Origin: Puccinia triticina
Taxonomy: Eukaryota; Basidiomycota; Pucciniomycetes; Pucciniales; Pucciniaceae
Reading direction: 5' to 3'
Length of the DNA: 64,000 nt
Assembly: GCF_026914185.1 (NCBI RefSeq)
Contig: NC_070569.1
Location: 4,588,001-4,652,000, forward strand
Part shown: piece by piece, positions 10,488 through 21,129 of the stretch
How positions within the stretch are numbered: position 1 is the first letter of the stretch
How the letters are laid out: each line of letters opens with the position of its first letter
Notes under the pieces: model-generated
Told to the model about the DNA's origin: nothing
Databases searched by the model: none
Seen by the model: only the letters and a program-made list of their open reading frames with translations
Position numbers and translations under genes: made by a program

Positions 10488-12217
10488 GAGCATCTCCAAC
10501 GGTCCGGAGGGCAGTTGGCCTGAGTTACCCGGCCTGCAACCACATGTAACAGCAGTCGCGGCTCAGGTCCAATTATGGACTGGCACTTCAAAGCCGCTAT
10601 CCAACTACTCCGCACCCGCCTCTGGAAATCAAATCACCATCACTCAACACCATGCAAAATATTAAAATGTCCTCGAATGGATGGACAATGAAGATGAACA
10701 GTTTATGCTACGATACCAGGCTATTAGAGACCACAAAGCACATAATACCCTTCAGAACAATCTCATTGATCATTTGTGGAACAAACATGGCTCCGATGAA
10801 GATAGCTCCCTCAGTCCCATTTAGCTCATTTGTTATTCTCAACATTAGTTTCTCTATTATTTAGCTCTTTTGTTTTATTTCTCTTGATCTTGTCGCAATT
10901 GACTTATGATTTAAAAAAAAACCGGCCCAAGTTTCTCTAATATTTATTTCTTTTGTTTTCTTTCTCTTGATCACATTGCAATTGACATATGAATTTAAAA
11001 AAAACAACAAAGGTGAAGTACAAAGAGAAACAAGCAGATTCTTGTTCTGTGTCTTCGCTGTCCTCGTCTTCTTCCTCGGACTCCTCCTCCATTTCAGCTT
11101 CTTCTCTCTCTCTTTTCTCCTTTTCTTCCCTCTCTTTTTTCTTGTTTTCTTCCTTCTCCTTTTTCCCCTTTTCTTCTTTTGCCTTTTTCTCTTTTTCTTC
11201 TTTTAGTTCGCGATCCATGATCACTTTTTGCTCCTTTGCGTAATAAGCTCGCCTCGTCTTGTCCGTTATTGAATTGAGATCCTTAGCCATGATGGTCTCT
11301 TCAAAAAGCCATTTGGGTCGCAGACTTCAGTGAGTTAAGGCGGTCGCGCGCAATGGTAACCAGCTCTCGTTGCATGGTCATCATCTTCCCGAGTCCTCAG
11401 GCCGTTTTTGTTTAGCGGCTTTTGAACCCTGAGCTACATAGAACAACAAAAAATAATTTTAGATCATTGCGGCACTCCAAGCAAGAAAGCTGGCAGCACT
11501 AAGATGTACATACAAGGTCTTCGCGAGTCTTTCCGCTTTTCAAACAACGCTTGGTAGTTGAATAGCAGCCAGAAAATTGGTTGACATTTTTGAGAATCAG
11601 AGCCCAGGGCAGCAACATTCGACGGCACCGACAGGACGCACTGGAAGGTCTTTAAAGTTTTTGACGTGTTTTTGGGACTTGTTGTATTCCTTCATGAGTT
11701 CGGCAAGATGCTCGTGGATTCGCTCCCAAAAAGTCGTGGCCTTCTGCCCTCTCCCAACAATTGTGTCTCGACTCGTGTTCAAGCAAGAAATGCAGAGCTT
11801 TTTGTCTTCCTCAACCGACCAGCGAGGAAAGCCCTTCTTGGGTGCTGCTTTGTTGTTGGTCTTTGGTGTGTTTTCATTGTTGATGAGGGGGTTTTCTGCT
11901 GGTGTTGGGGTATCCACGTCATTGGGTTTGTGCTTGGGGGTGGATTTGGCGGCCTTTGTGTTTTTTTTTTCTTTCTTGGAGAGCTGCGAGTAGCAGTTGA
12001 TACCGTGTCGTCCATCTTTGCGGTGTATGAAGTCGAGCGGATTCTGATTGATTGCGGCCGGGAGGCGACCCACAGAAGTCAGCAGGTGATCGCGGGTTGG
12101 ACTGCCCCCGGCGATGTTCCCAGGGTCGTTCCGCGGGTCCGTTAGCGCGCAAAACAGGAACCCGGGCGGCCAAAGTCCGCCCCCAAACGCCCAGTCGCGG
12201 TTCCGTTAGAGATGCTC
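10488..12217 (-). mobile_element. PIF/Harbinger-type element, 1730 bp, no DDE transposase
   Basis: Terminal inverted repeats GAGCATCTCCAACGG (left) and its complement with one mismatch (right) are flanked by the 3-bp target duplication TAA at 10485-10487 and 12218-12220. The TIR sequence and the T(A/T)A duplication are both typical of PIF/Harbinger. Only the Myb/SANT-like accessory gene is recognisable inside (minus strand); I find no DDE nuclease. Confidence 0.85.
10937..12073 (-). pseudogene. Myb/SANT-like DNA-binding protein of the Harbinger element
   Basis: The N-terminal part (11597-12073) contains 'GFPRWSVEEDKKLCISCLN', a Myb/SANT-like start, and 'VGRGQKATTFWERIHEHL', typical of the second protein of PIF/Harbinger elements. 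It shifts frame after 'GAVECC' and resumes as 'WALILKNVNQFSGCY'. A likely intron (GTATGT...TATGTAG) follows. The C-terminal part (10937-11290) continues 'MAKDLNSITDKTRRAYYAKE' into a Lys/Glu-rich coiled coil and an acidic tract. A second frameshift lies at a T-run near 11308. In autonomous relatives this protein helps the transposase bind DNA; here it is broken. Confidence 0.7.
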
Positions 12218-12220
12218 TAA

Positions 12221-13110
12221 GGAGGGGATGGGGGACTTAGAATTTTGCGTGCCCTCAACGGCGGCAGATAGTTGGTCAATGTTGATTGTCGGCAAAATGA
12301 CACAGGCAAGTTAACATTGACTTGCCGGAACTCAAGTGCCGGCGGGTTGGCTGGCTATTTGGCTGTCAATTTGACGGCTGACACGGGGGCTGGTAGCTGA
12401 CCAATACTTGGCCCCTCACGTCAAGTTGCCAACCAAAACTTTAATTCATGCAACTGCCGTATAGTGGGTGGGGGTTCGGGGGTGTGTGTGTGTGTGGGGA
12501 GGTGAGATGTCAACAGAAGTTGAGATGTCACAGGAGCTATTCGCGAGCTCAGGTGTTGCTATGTTTGGCACCACCTAGCTCCCGAGTGAGCTCCCGAGGC
12601 TCCTAAACCCCGGATAGCAACCCAAGTGGCCCTCGAATTTGTCATCCTCGGAGGTAAATGTCAGATAGCACCCGCGGTGGAGTTGCTCTAAGCTAATCCG
12701 CTACTCCTCAAGTTACACCACCACCGATGCGAATGCTCTTATTCCAAACACAATACATAAGTTCGGAATCAGGCTTCGGTGCTCCGCAGCAGCGAGTGAC
12801 GCTGCTCGTAGATGCGGGGACGCGAGGGGACGCGTGTTGACTTTCCATTCAAAGGGCCTGGTTAAGCTCGCTCCCTTGTACATACATACCTCTTTTTTGT
12901 TTGATATGAGATTCCTGTTTTCTCACTCCAACTGTTGGGCCAAATCACTCCTGCACGCAAAATTGCTATACTGTCATACGTATTTACATAATAAATTGCT
13001 TGACTTGATATGGGTGTGTCAGGACTCAGGATGAGGTGCGAGGCGACAGGATGTGGGAGCGCCTGGCCGATGCCGATAAGCTTCTTGAACAGAGTGAACA
13101 AAAAGTCATC
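12221..13110. other. No supported gene; possible orphan MITE end
   Basis: I see no gene. Near 12681-12696 the sequence 'ggtggagttgctctaa' resembles the right end of another Harbinger-type MITE (TIR-like word followed by TAA), but no matching left end is evident. Positions 12476-12500 contain a (GT)n tract. Confidence 0.4.
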
Positions 13111-13115
13111 AAGCT

Positions 13116-13456
13116 TGTTAGAGTATGGTATGCACTTATGCGGAAAACTAGGCTTTGTCATCTATGTACTTCCCTTATATGTACATAGACCATAACCTAG
13201 TCGGTGACAGGTACCAACCTTAACTGTCACCGACGCGCACGTATAGTTCCGGCCCTCACGTGCCCGGGATCCTTTCTCTTTTCCTCACCGAGATTGGATA
13301 CCCGGGACCGACACGTGAGAGCTGACCCACCGCCGGACTGTACTGTGCAGGTTAGTTCATCATGATTAGCAATCTCACCAAGATTGGATACCCGGGACCG
13401 ACACGTGAGAGCTGACCCACCGCCGGACTGTACTGTGCAGTTTCCGAGCCTTTATA
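13116..13456 (+). repeat. 5' LTR of Copia 1
   Basis: The LTR contains an internal direct duplication of about 66 bp (from 'gattggatacccgggaccga' to 'gtactgtgcag', twice, separated by about 24 bp) and a TATA-like 'cctttata' at its end. The same LTR is repeated at 17722-18062. Confidence 0.95.
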
Positions 13457-13629
13457 GGTTAAAAGCCGGCTCATCTAAGGTTCACGTCGTCTAAGGAAAA
13501 GTTTTTCAATCTTCGGGAGGTTGGAGAAAAATATCAGGTTCAACTTCAGGAAAAATATCAGGAATAAAATAAAAAAAAAATTAGGTTTTTCAAAGGATAA
13601 CTCGCCTGGAAAGCTTTACACCGACCGCC

Positions 13630-16600
13630 ATGGCAGCAAATCAGAATGACGTGCTTGCCGATCTGCAACGCCAAATGGCAGATATGACTGCGGAGCTAAA
13701 CCGCCTCAAAGCATCCCAACCCCAAGAAGAAGATGCCGTTGCGGCCGCCGTTCGAGCTCAGGAGCATCGCCAGGGAGCTATACTTGCGAGCTTCCTAAAA
13801 TCGCCTCTGAAACTTCACAAGGAGGTGAACCCCGATCACGTTGTCCTCTCGTTCAACTCGGCGAACTGGGCGCAATGGGAGGAATCAATTGATGGGACTC
13901 TTCAGTATGCGTTCTCGTTAACTGAGTTGATGATAAAGAAATCTAACAATTTCACCGACCTGGCCACCGAGTACAACCACGCAATTTCGAGCTTGATGCG
14001 CAACACTATCGAGAAATCTTTGCTCGGTATCATCAAGGCGGCGGGACACAAAACCGCAAAGGCGATCTTCGAAGCCTTGAAATTGAAATGTGAGAGGTCG
14101 GATCGCCAACATAAAATCGACCTATTGACAACCCTGTTGGAACTAGCAAATGACCGGGGTTTGGCGAATGAAGTCACAGTCTCAGCTTGGGCGAAAGTCA
14201 ATACTGAACTGGAACAATCGAAAGTCACCGTCGATGAGCTCGTCGGTATCCTGCTGCAGATGACATACAAGCCTGCCGCCGGGACCGAACTGACGAAATT
14301 CGAATTCACTGTTGATCAAAACCTGAATGAGAAGAAATCACCGTCATTTGCCGATGTCGCAACCGTCATTCAATCAGCGTCTGGGAAGGTCATCAAGAAA
14401 CAGTCCGATCCCATACCAATGGAAATCAATCGTATCCAAGCTTTCAACCAGCGATCGAAGGAGAAGTACGTGACCCCCCAACGCCGTAACTCAATGGACA
14501 AGTTGGCCAAGCTCAATCACCCTCGTTTTTCGGTCGAGCGAGCCGAGTACTACAAAGGAAAGGGTCAGACTCCGGAAGAAGAGCGACGCTGGGGAACGGA
14601 ATGCGCTTACTGCAGTGAAGATGGCCATTGGTTCGCCGACTGCTCCGAATTCTGGCGAGCAGTGGCGATGAAACAAATCAAACCGCCACCTGCGGATTTC
14701 GAGTCGAAAGGATCGAAGTACATACCTCCTCGCCAGTCAGAGCATCACGTCCGCAAGGTAGCTTTCCCGAACTTGACCGAAGGCGTCCTCCTGGACTCAG
14801 GAGCTTCTGCTCATGTGAGTGGAAGATCCAGCTTGTTCGAACCGACTCGCAAGCTGACGACTCCTCGTACATTCTATCTTGCTGTGACCGACTGCAACGT
14901 GACTGTATCCGACGTCGGCAGGGTAACGATTCCGACACCAGCGGGCAAGATCACAATTGAGGATGTATATTTCGTCCCCGGAGTAGATGGTATCATTTTG
15001 TCGAGGGGGAGATTAATTGCGTCGGGCTGGAAGCTAGAGTACAAGGGCACAGAAGCAACATTATTAGACCCCTGTAATAATTGATACCCCACTCTGTTCC
15101 ACAATTATTGCTGGTCTTTAGAAACTGTTCCGAATTCTGTTAAGATCAATAAAATCACGCAATTACCTTCTTTCAATCCGTACATCTGGCACATCCGCCT
15201 GGGTCATGCATCTGATGACGTCGTCAAACAATACCTGAAGTCCAACTACCCTGAGGTGAAAATAAAATGGTCAGCGTTTTTTTGTGACCGCTGTGCGAAG
15301 TCGAAAAGCACAAACAAAAAATCGATGGGCGTTGAATCTCAAATATGTCGGGAAAAACCTCTGGACCTCATGGTATCTGATGTAGCGGGGCCGTTTGAAA
15401 CGGATCTTCATGGCATGAGGTATAGCATCACGCTTAGAGATCATGCCAGCACGTTTTCCTTCATTGGGTCGATTGAGCGGAAGTCGGACGTACCGGAAAA
15501 GATTATGTCCTGGTTGGCGCACATCAAGAATTATTTTGGACGATATCCGAGTCACGTTCGATGTGATAACGCTCCTGAATATGTCCAAAGCCTTCGAAAG
15601 CGTCTAGAGCCGATTGGTGTGAAGACTGCTCCGAGTGCCCCCTATACACCGCAACAAAACGGCGAAGCTGAGCGATTGAACCGGACCATTGGCGATATGG
15701 CGCGGACGATGCTTCATGAGAGCGGTCTCCCTTGACGTTTTTGGAGCTATGCCTGGTCGACGGCAGGACATATTCATAACCAATTGCCGAACTCTAGGTC
15801 ATCTGGAAAATCCCCGATCGAACTGTTCTATGGTATCAAGGCAAACCCTGATGTACTCTACCCTTTCGGAGCGAAAGCGTTGATACACATCCCGAACGAG
15901 AGGAGGAAAAAGCTCGATGAGCGAGCCCAAGAAGCAGTGCTGATTGGTTATCCGGATGCCGGGGCCGGTTGGCTGTTCTTCTCGCCGAGGGAACGTCGCG
16001 CTATCCACTCCACTGCAGCTATCTTCCCTGATTTCCAGAATCTGCCGGTAAAGAAACAGGTTAAGAAATCTGACCTAGATTTTGTCCTTAACCAGATCAT
16101 GTTAAGACTTGGTGATGAAAAGACTGACGTAATTGCTGCGGAAGAGGCGGAACAGTTGCGGAACCTGGAAATTGGACCAGAAATTGACTTACCGAAAACC
16201 ATCAAGATGGCGCTAGCGGGACTGGATGCGGAATCGTGGAAGGCGGCGGCGCGGTACGAGATGGACAAGTTCGAGGAGCTGGACGTATGGGAAGCTGTTG
16301 ATCCTTTCAAGGGGATGAAAGTGTTGGGTGCACGCTGGGTTTTCTCGCTGAAAAGACGGCCGGATGGGTTGATTGAAAAATTTCGCGCTCGTTACGTGGC
16401 GAAAGGATTTAATCAGCAAATGGGGGTCGATTGCAATGAAACTTATGCGCCAACAGCGTCACTGAACACATTGCGCCTTTTGATTTCCATGGCGAACAAA
16501 TTCCGCTTACCTACGGCCACTTTCGACGTTAGCTCCGCCTATCTGTACAGCCCTATCGAAGAGGATGTTTACGTCCAGCCGCCGGTCGAAATCATGCCGC

Positions 16601-17699
16601 ACCTGAAAGGAAGAGTCATGAAATTAAAAAAAAAGCCATTTATGGAACCAAGCAGGCTGCGAGGTGCTGGTGGAAGTTTTTCAAGCACACTGTCGAGAAG
16701 TTGGGTTTTGAAGCAAGTGAAATCGAACCCTCACTTTACCTCTTCCGAAAAGATTCCGGTTTTGTGATTATCTGGCTCCACGTCGATGACGGTTTTGCCA
16801 TGGCGTCGAGTCAACTGCTCCTGGATCAGCTGCGAGATGGGATGACGAAAGAACTGGAAATCAAATGGTCGGCGAAAGTGGAACGCCTGGTCGGGATCAA
16901 CATTGAGCAAAAGTCAGGAGAAGTGCTTCTGGACCAGTCACAAATGGCTACAAAGATTGTAGAGAAATATAAGCGGACCACCTACCTGAAAACAAGTCCC
17001 CTTACTGATGAAACTCTGGAAATCTCGACTGACGACCCTATTGACGCGACGGAATACCGATCAGTAATTGGTTCTTTGATGTATTTGTCGAGCGGTACGC
17101 GCCCGGACATTTCATATCCGGTGAATCTCTTAGCCCGTTTTTGCTCGAACCCGAATGAAGCGCACTGGAAATCCTTGGACTGTTTGATCGGCTACGTGAG
17201 GAAAACTGTGGGGAAGCGGCTGGCGTATCGTGGAAAGGGGGACGGTCTGACACTTTGGACGGATGCGAATTGGGGGGGAGAGCACGAAAGGTCAACGACG
17301 GGATATGCGATGACATATTTTGGTGATGTCATTGCCTGGGGTTCTCGGCGGCAAACGGTGGTGGCGCTATCGACATGCGCGGCAGAATATGTGGCCCTCT
17401 CAGAAGGATCCCAGCAACTGGCCCATATGATGAATATCCTGGAAGATCTTCAACAATATCCTCAAACTTCGATCCATGTTGACAATGAAGCAGCTATTTT
17501 AATTGCAACAGATAACACCTCAAAGAAAAAAACAAAGTATCTCCAACGGGCCTTTTATTTTGTTAACGACCTAATTCGCGCAAATGACATCAAACTGCAG
17601 TGGACTAGTACATTGGATCAATTGGCGGATGTGTTCACAAAACGGCTCGGCGCGACGAAGATGCTGGAGGCGGGGATTAAGTTGGGATTAACCGGGTAG
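13630..17699 (+). pseudogene. Copia gag-pol polyprotein, two stops and one frameshift
   Basis: ATG at 13630 (context GCCATGG). The order is Gag, a zinc knuckle 'CAYCSEDGHWFADC' (about residues 325-338), protease 'LLDSGASAHVSG' (about 387-398), pre-integrase 'WHIRLGHAS', integrase (Asp in 'VSDVAGPF' and 'CDNAPEYV', Glu in 'QQNGEAERLN'), reverse transcriptase ('ARWVFSLKRRPDG', 'WLHVDDGFA') and RNase H ('WTDANWGGEHERSTTGYA', 'STCAAEYVALSEG', 'QLADVFTKRLG'). This is Copia order, with integrase before RT. Lesions are TGA at 15082-15084, TGA at 15733-15735 and a frameshift in a 9-A run at 16626-16634; frames are otherwise open. The last stop is 17697-17699. Confidence 0.95.
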
Positions 17700-17721
17700 T
17701 TTTCGCATGCGTGGGAGGGGG

Positions 17722-18062
17722 TGTTAGAGTATGGTATGCACTTATGCGGAAAACTAGGCTTTGTCATCTATGTACTTCCCTTATATGTACATAGACCATA
17801 ACCTAGTCGGTGACAGGTACCAACCTTAACTGTCACCGACGCGCACGTATAGTTCCGGCCCTCACGTGCCCGGGATCCTTTCTCTTTTCCTCACCGAGAT
17901 TGGATACCCGGGACCGACACGTGAGAGCTGACCCACCGCCGGACTGTACTGTGCAGGTTAGTTCATCATGATTAGCAATCTCACCGAGATTGGATACCCG
18001 GGACCGACACGTGAGAGCTGACCCACCGCCGGACTGTACTGTGCAGTTTCCGAGCCTTTATA
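17722..18062 (+). repeat. 3' LTR of Copia 1
   Basis: Same length as the 5' LTR with a single visible difference. The TSD AAGCT follows directly at 18063. Any LTR promoter or terminator here faces the downstream secreted-protein gene. Confidence 0.95.
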
Positions 18063-18393
18063 AAGCTGATTGATTGCGCAGGATTGCGCACTTCCTCATG
18101 CTGAACAAACAGTGTATCAAACTGCATATTGATTTCGCAATCAGCTTCTCCATTATCTGTGAGAGCCTGCGGGGACCGAGTCCGGCTGGGAAAGGATCCG
18201 TTCGTGAATGGCAGGTCGTCAGCTTTCCGAGTCATCTCCGAATCGGAGCAGGAATCGGAACAGACCGTGTTCAATGGTCCACCTTCAATGGTCCTTCATG
18301 CAGCCTGCAGGCATATGGGAGGATTTGATTGTCCAGACCGCAAGACCTGTGAGGAGCATGCCCTTGAGTCTCGAGGAGGGGGCTGACAGAGAA

Positions 18394-18403
18394 TATAAAA
18401 AGG
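18394..18403 (+). promoter_or_regulatory. TATA box of the secreted-protein gene
   Basis: 'tataaaaagg' lies 117 bp upstream of the ATG at 18511. A C/A-rich leader ('cccctccacccgctcacaac') and an A-run immediately before the ATG follow, without intervening ATGs in good context. This is a strong canonical core promoter. Confidence 0.7.
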
Positions 18404-18510
18404 CCAGTGAAGCATGCCAATAATCCCCCTCCACCCGCTCACAACCCATCACCCACACGCCACCATCTCCAGCTCCTAGTAACTTCCCGAAAAAAAAAAA
18501 ACAGTACGCT

Positions 18511-18708
18511 ATGAACATCTCGTTAGTCTTTGTCTTAGCCTCCTTGATGGCCTTCCAAATCGTTACTGTTTCGGCCGTGCCTGTTGTCGAGGGAGTCGAG
18601 CCCCAGGGTTTGGTCCCGAAAGTCTTACACCGCAAAGACGAGGCCGAGGAGTTCAGCCCGAAACACTTACATCCCAAAGACGACGACTGTGGCAAATCCA
18701 AGTGTTAA
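18511..18708 (+). CDS. Small predicted secreted protein, effector-like
   Basis: A 65-residue open frame from ATG 18511 to TAA 18706-18708. The first about 22 residues form a classic signal peptide: 'MNISLVF', a hydrophobic core 'VLASLMAFQIV', and a likely cleavage after 'TVSA'. The mature part of about 43 residues is highly charged and holds two imperfect repeats ('PKVLHRKDEAEEF' and 'PKHLHPKDDDCG'), the first with a dibasic Arg-Lys. It ends 'CGKSKC', giving two cysteines. A strong TATA box precedes it. I recognise no family; size, signal peptide and terminal cysteines fit a fungal secreted effector candidate, and the repeats plus dibasic site would also suit a Kex2-processed peptide precursor. 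It sits between a young Copia insertion and a foldback element and is the best intact host gene in the window. Confidence 0.75.
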   Translation: MNISLVFVLASLMAFQIVTVSAVPVVEGVEPQGLVPKVLHRKDEAEEFSPKHLHPKDDDCGKSKC

Positions 18709-19173
18709 CGATGGGGTTTTCTCAGAGAAGTTGAGGTGTGGAAACGGCGAAACTGGTGAGCCGGTTTCCTCTCACAGGAATCCCAAGTCGAATGTGCGTT
18801 CGGAACTGATTTGAAGATAATAGTTCATGTGAACCTGCAGATTATCGAACCCAAACGGCAGAGGCTCTCTTCGACTTGGCCAGCGTTTTCCAGCTCTTAC
18901 GGCGATCGCAGATATGAGGTCCTTCGATCGGCCAACTCCCACCTGTGACATATTCTCCTTCTCCTTCACCTCTTGTTTGCATATCTGTTTCCGTTATCAA
19001 AGTGTCTGTTGTATGCCTATCACAGCTCTGAAAGCCCCCTGGAAGTAGCCATACTTTAGTCCTCAGATCCTTGTCGAGTTCCTGCTACCAAGATCCACTC
19101 CAGCTCTTTTGGCCTCAGTTTTGTCTATCTCCTCATCAGAGCTTCTCATCAGATGTTCTAAGTTGTATATCTA
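18709..19173. other. 3' flank of the secreted-protein gene; no further gene
   Basis: Presumed 3' UTR and intergenic sequence. No domain or repeat recognised. Confidence 0.5.
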
Positions 19174-20334
19174 CGGGTTTACTTCGCGCACGGAGGGAAA
19201 CTCGTTGCGCACGGGAATTTCCGTTGACTCGACGTCACGTGACGTCGGGCCCCCCTCCGTGCGCGCCACCAGCTTCCCTCAAAAAACCATCCGCACACGG
19301 GGGTGCCGTGCGGTGACAGGTGGCCGGGCTGAAGCACTCCGGCCATCCGGAGGAAACAAAACCCTCGATGACCGGCACAGACCGGTCATCGAGAGACTAC
19401 ATTCCTCTCGATGACCGGAATAGACCGGTCATCGAGAGGGTATATCACATCTCTCTCGATGACCGGAATAGACCGGTCATCAAGAGGGTATATCACATCT
19501 CTCTCGATGACCGGCATTCCGGTCATCGGGAGGCTACATCCCTCTCGATGACCGGTACAGACCGGTCATCGGGAGGCTACATCCCTCTCGATGGATGAAC
19601 GGAATAGACCGGTCATCGAGAGGACACATCCCCCTCGATGACCGGGATAGACCAGTCATCGAGAGGTCACATCCCTCTCGATGACCGGAATAGACCGGTC
19701 ATCGAGAGGACACATCCCCCTCGATGACCGGTCTACTCCGGTCATCGGGAGGGATGTAACCTCCTGGTGACCGGTCTATTCCGGTCAGCGAGAGGGATGT
19801 AGCCTCCCGATGACCGGTCTATGCCGGTCATCGAGAGGGATGTAGCCTCCCGATGACCGGTCTGTACCGGTCATCGAGAGGGATGTAGCCTCCCGATGAC
19901 CGGTCTGTACCGGTCATCGAGAGGGATGTAGCCTCCCGATGACCGGTCTGTACCGGTCATCGAGAGGGATGTAGCCTCCCGATGACCGGAATGCCGGTCA
20001 TCGAGAGAGATGTGATATACCCTCTTGATGACCGGTCTGTTCCGGTCATCGAGAGAGATGTGATATACCCTCTCGATGACCGGTCTATTCCGGTCATTGA
20101 GAGGAATGTAGTCTCTCGATGACCGGTCTGTGCCGGTCATCGAGGGTTTTGTTTCCTCCGGATGGCCGGAGTGCTTCAGCCCGGCCACCTGTCACCGCAC
20201 GGCACCCCCGTGTGCGGATGGTTTTTTGAGGGAAGCTGGTGGCGCGCACGGAGGGGGGCCCGACGTCACGTGACGTCGAGTCAACGGAAATTCCCGTGCG
20301 CAACGAGTTTCCCTCCGTGCGCGAAGTAAACCCA
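19174..20334. mobile_element. Foldback element: 1.16-kb near-palindrome built from hairpin units
   Basis: The outer about 200 bp on each side are near-perfect reverse complements, starting GGGTTTACTTCGCGCACGG and containing a 'gacgtcacgtgacgtc' palindrome. The centre (about 19754) is an array of roughly 18 units of about 35-48 bp built on CTCGATGACCGG...CCGGTCATCGAG, each self-complementary, so the whole palindrome is made of smaller hairpins. Probable 8-bp target duplication TATATCTA (19166-19173) and TACATCTA (20335-20342), one mismatch. It has no credible gene; open frames over the array are by-products of the repeat. Class uncertain: hAT-like from TSD length, or a foldback element of another superfamily. 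Confidence 0.85.
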
Positions 20335-20342
20335 TACATCTA

Positions 20343-21129
20343 TCCATCACGGTTTACTCCAGGAATATATTTATCTCGTCTGGCGATTGATTGTTAGAAG
20401 CGCAGCTTTCTCTTTCTTTTGGGGACAAGAGGTTCAATCCCATGAGATGATGGCGAGGATTGAAGTTCAAAACGACCATGCACTGTTTGTGGCTTGGTCC
20501 AGCCCTGGACAGTGCAAGGATATCTGGGTTGACGGTGACCCGAAGCTGAAATCACAAGCTAAGCCCAGTTAGCCTTCGTTCGTGATGGGCAACACCTCTG
20601 CACCATTGAAAACAGTGTTGGCAGTTTGACTGGCTCATTTTGCGCATAACCCAAATCTCTCACGTGCTCGCGGGGTGCGAGCACCGTATTTGTGATGGGC
20701 AACACCCTGAGTACCGGACGTGTTACACCCGCTGCTTTCTTCTGAAGAGTTCACAGGGTTGCTTGCGAGATGATGGCGGTGTTTGATTGAGGGCAGACCT
20801 GCCGGGAAGGCTGGGTTAGCCCAGGAAGCTCAGCGCTCATTTCCGGCCGGGCAACACCGGCCTGGCTCACCAAAATCTGGACAGGGTGGCCTGGCCCTCT
20901 TCACGGTGCTACTCACTTGTGATAGGCAACAGCGGAACAGGACTGGCGCCGTGCGCGCTGCTGTTTGTGTGTCTTGAGCCTTGCCGCATGCCCCATCCCC
21001 ATCGCTGTGTAGTCAGAAAAAGTGTTTGTGGGCTGAGACCGGCCCTTAGCAGAGCTTAGAAAGAGAAGCAAAAGACAAAGATTCCGGAAGGCAGGAAAGA
21101 AAAGGGCGTTCAGAGAGAACGGTAGAAGG
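20343..21129. other. No supported gene; recurring 'gatgggcaacacc' word
   Basis: The word 'gtgatgggcaacacc' or close variants occurs near 20583, 20692 and 20918, and 'gggcaacaccgg' near 20847. They may be remnants of small inverted-repeat elements. No gene seen. Confidence 0.4.

Larger units (their letters stand above)
13116..18062 (+). mobile_element. Ty1/Copia LTR retrotransposon 1 (4947 bp)
   Basis: Two 341-bp LTRs (13116-13456 and 17722-18062) enclose a Copia polyprotein. A 5-bp target duplication AAGCT sits at 13111-13115 and 18063-18067. The LTRs start TGTTAG and end TTTATA. I find one mismatch between them (13380s A versus G in the second copy), so the insertion is young. The region after the 5' LTR begins GGTTAAAAGCC, presumably the primer-binding site, and a G-rich polypurine tract (GTGGGAGGGGG) precedes the 3' LTR. 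It lies about 450 bp upstream of the secreted-protein gene. Confidence 0.95.

Noticed and set aside
10967..11243. Ser/Phe-rich open frames on the plus strand
   Set aside because: They are the antisense of the Lys/Glu coiled coil of the Harbinger Myb-like gene.
19320..20188. 92-105 codon 'DDRNRPVIERVY' repeat proteins on both strands
   Set aside because: Identical peptides from both strands are produced by the palindromic hairpin array.
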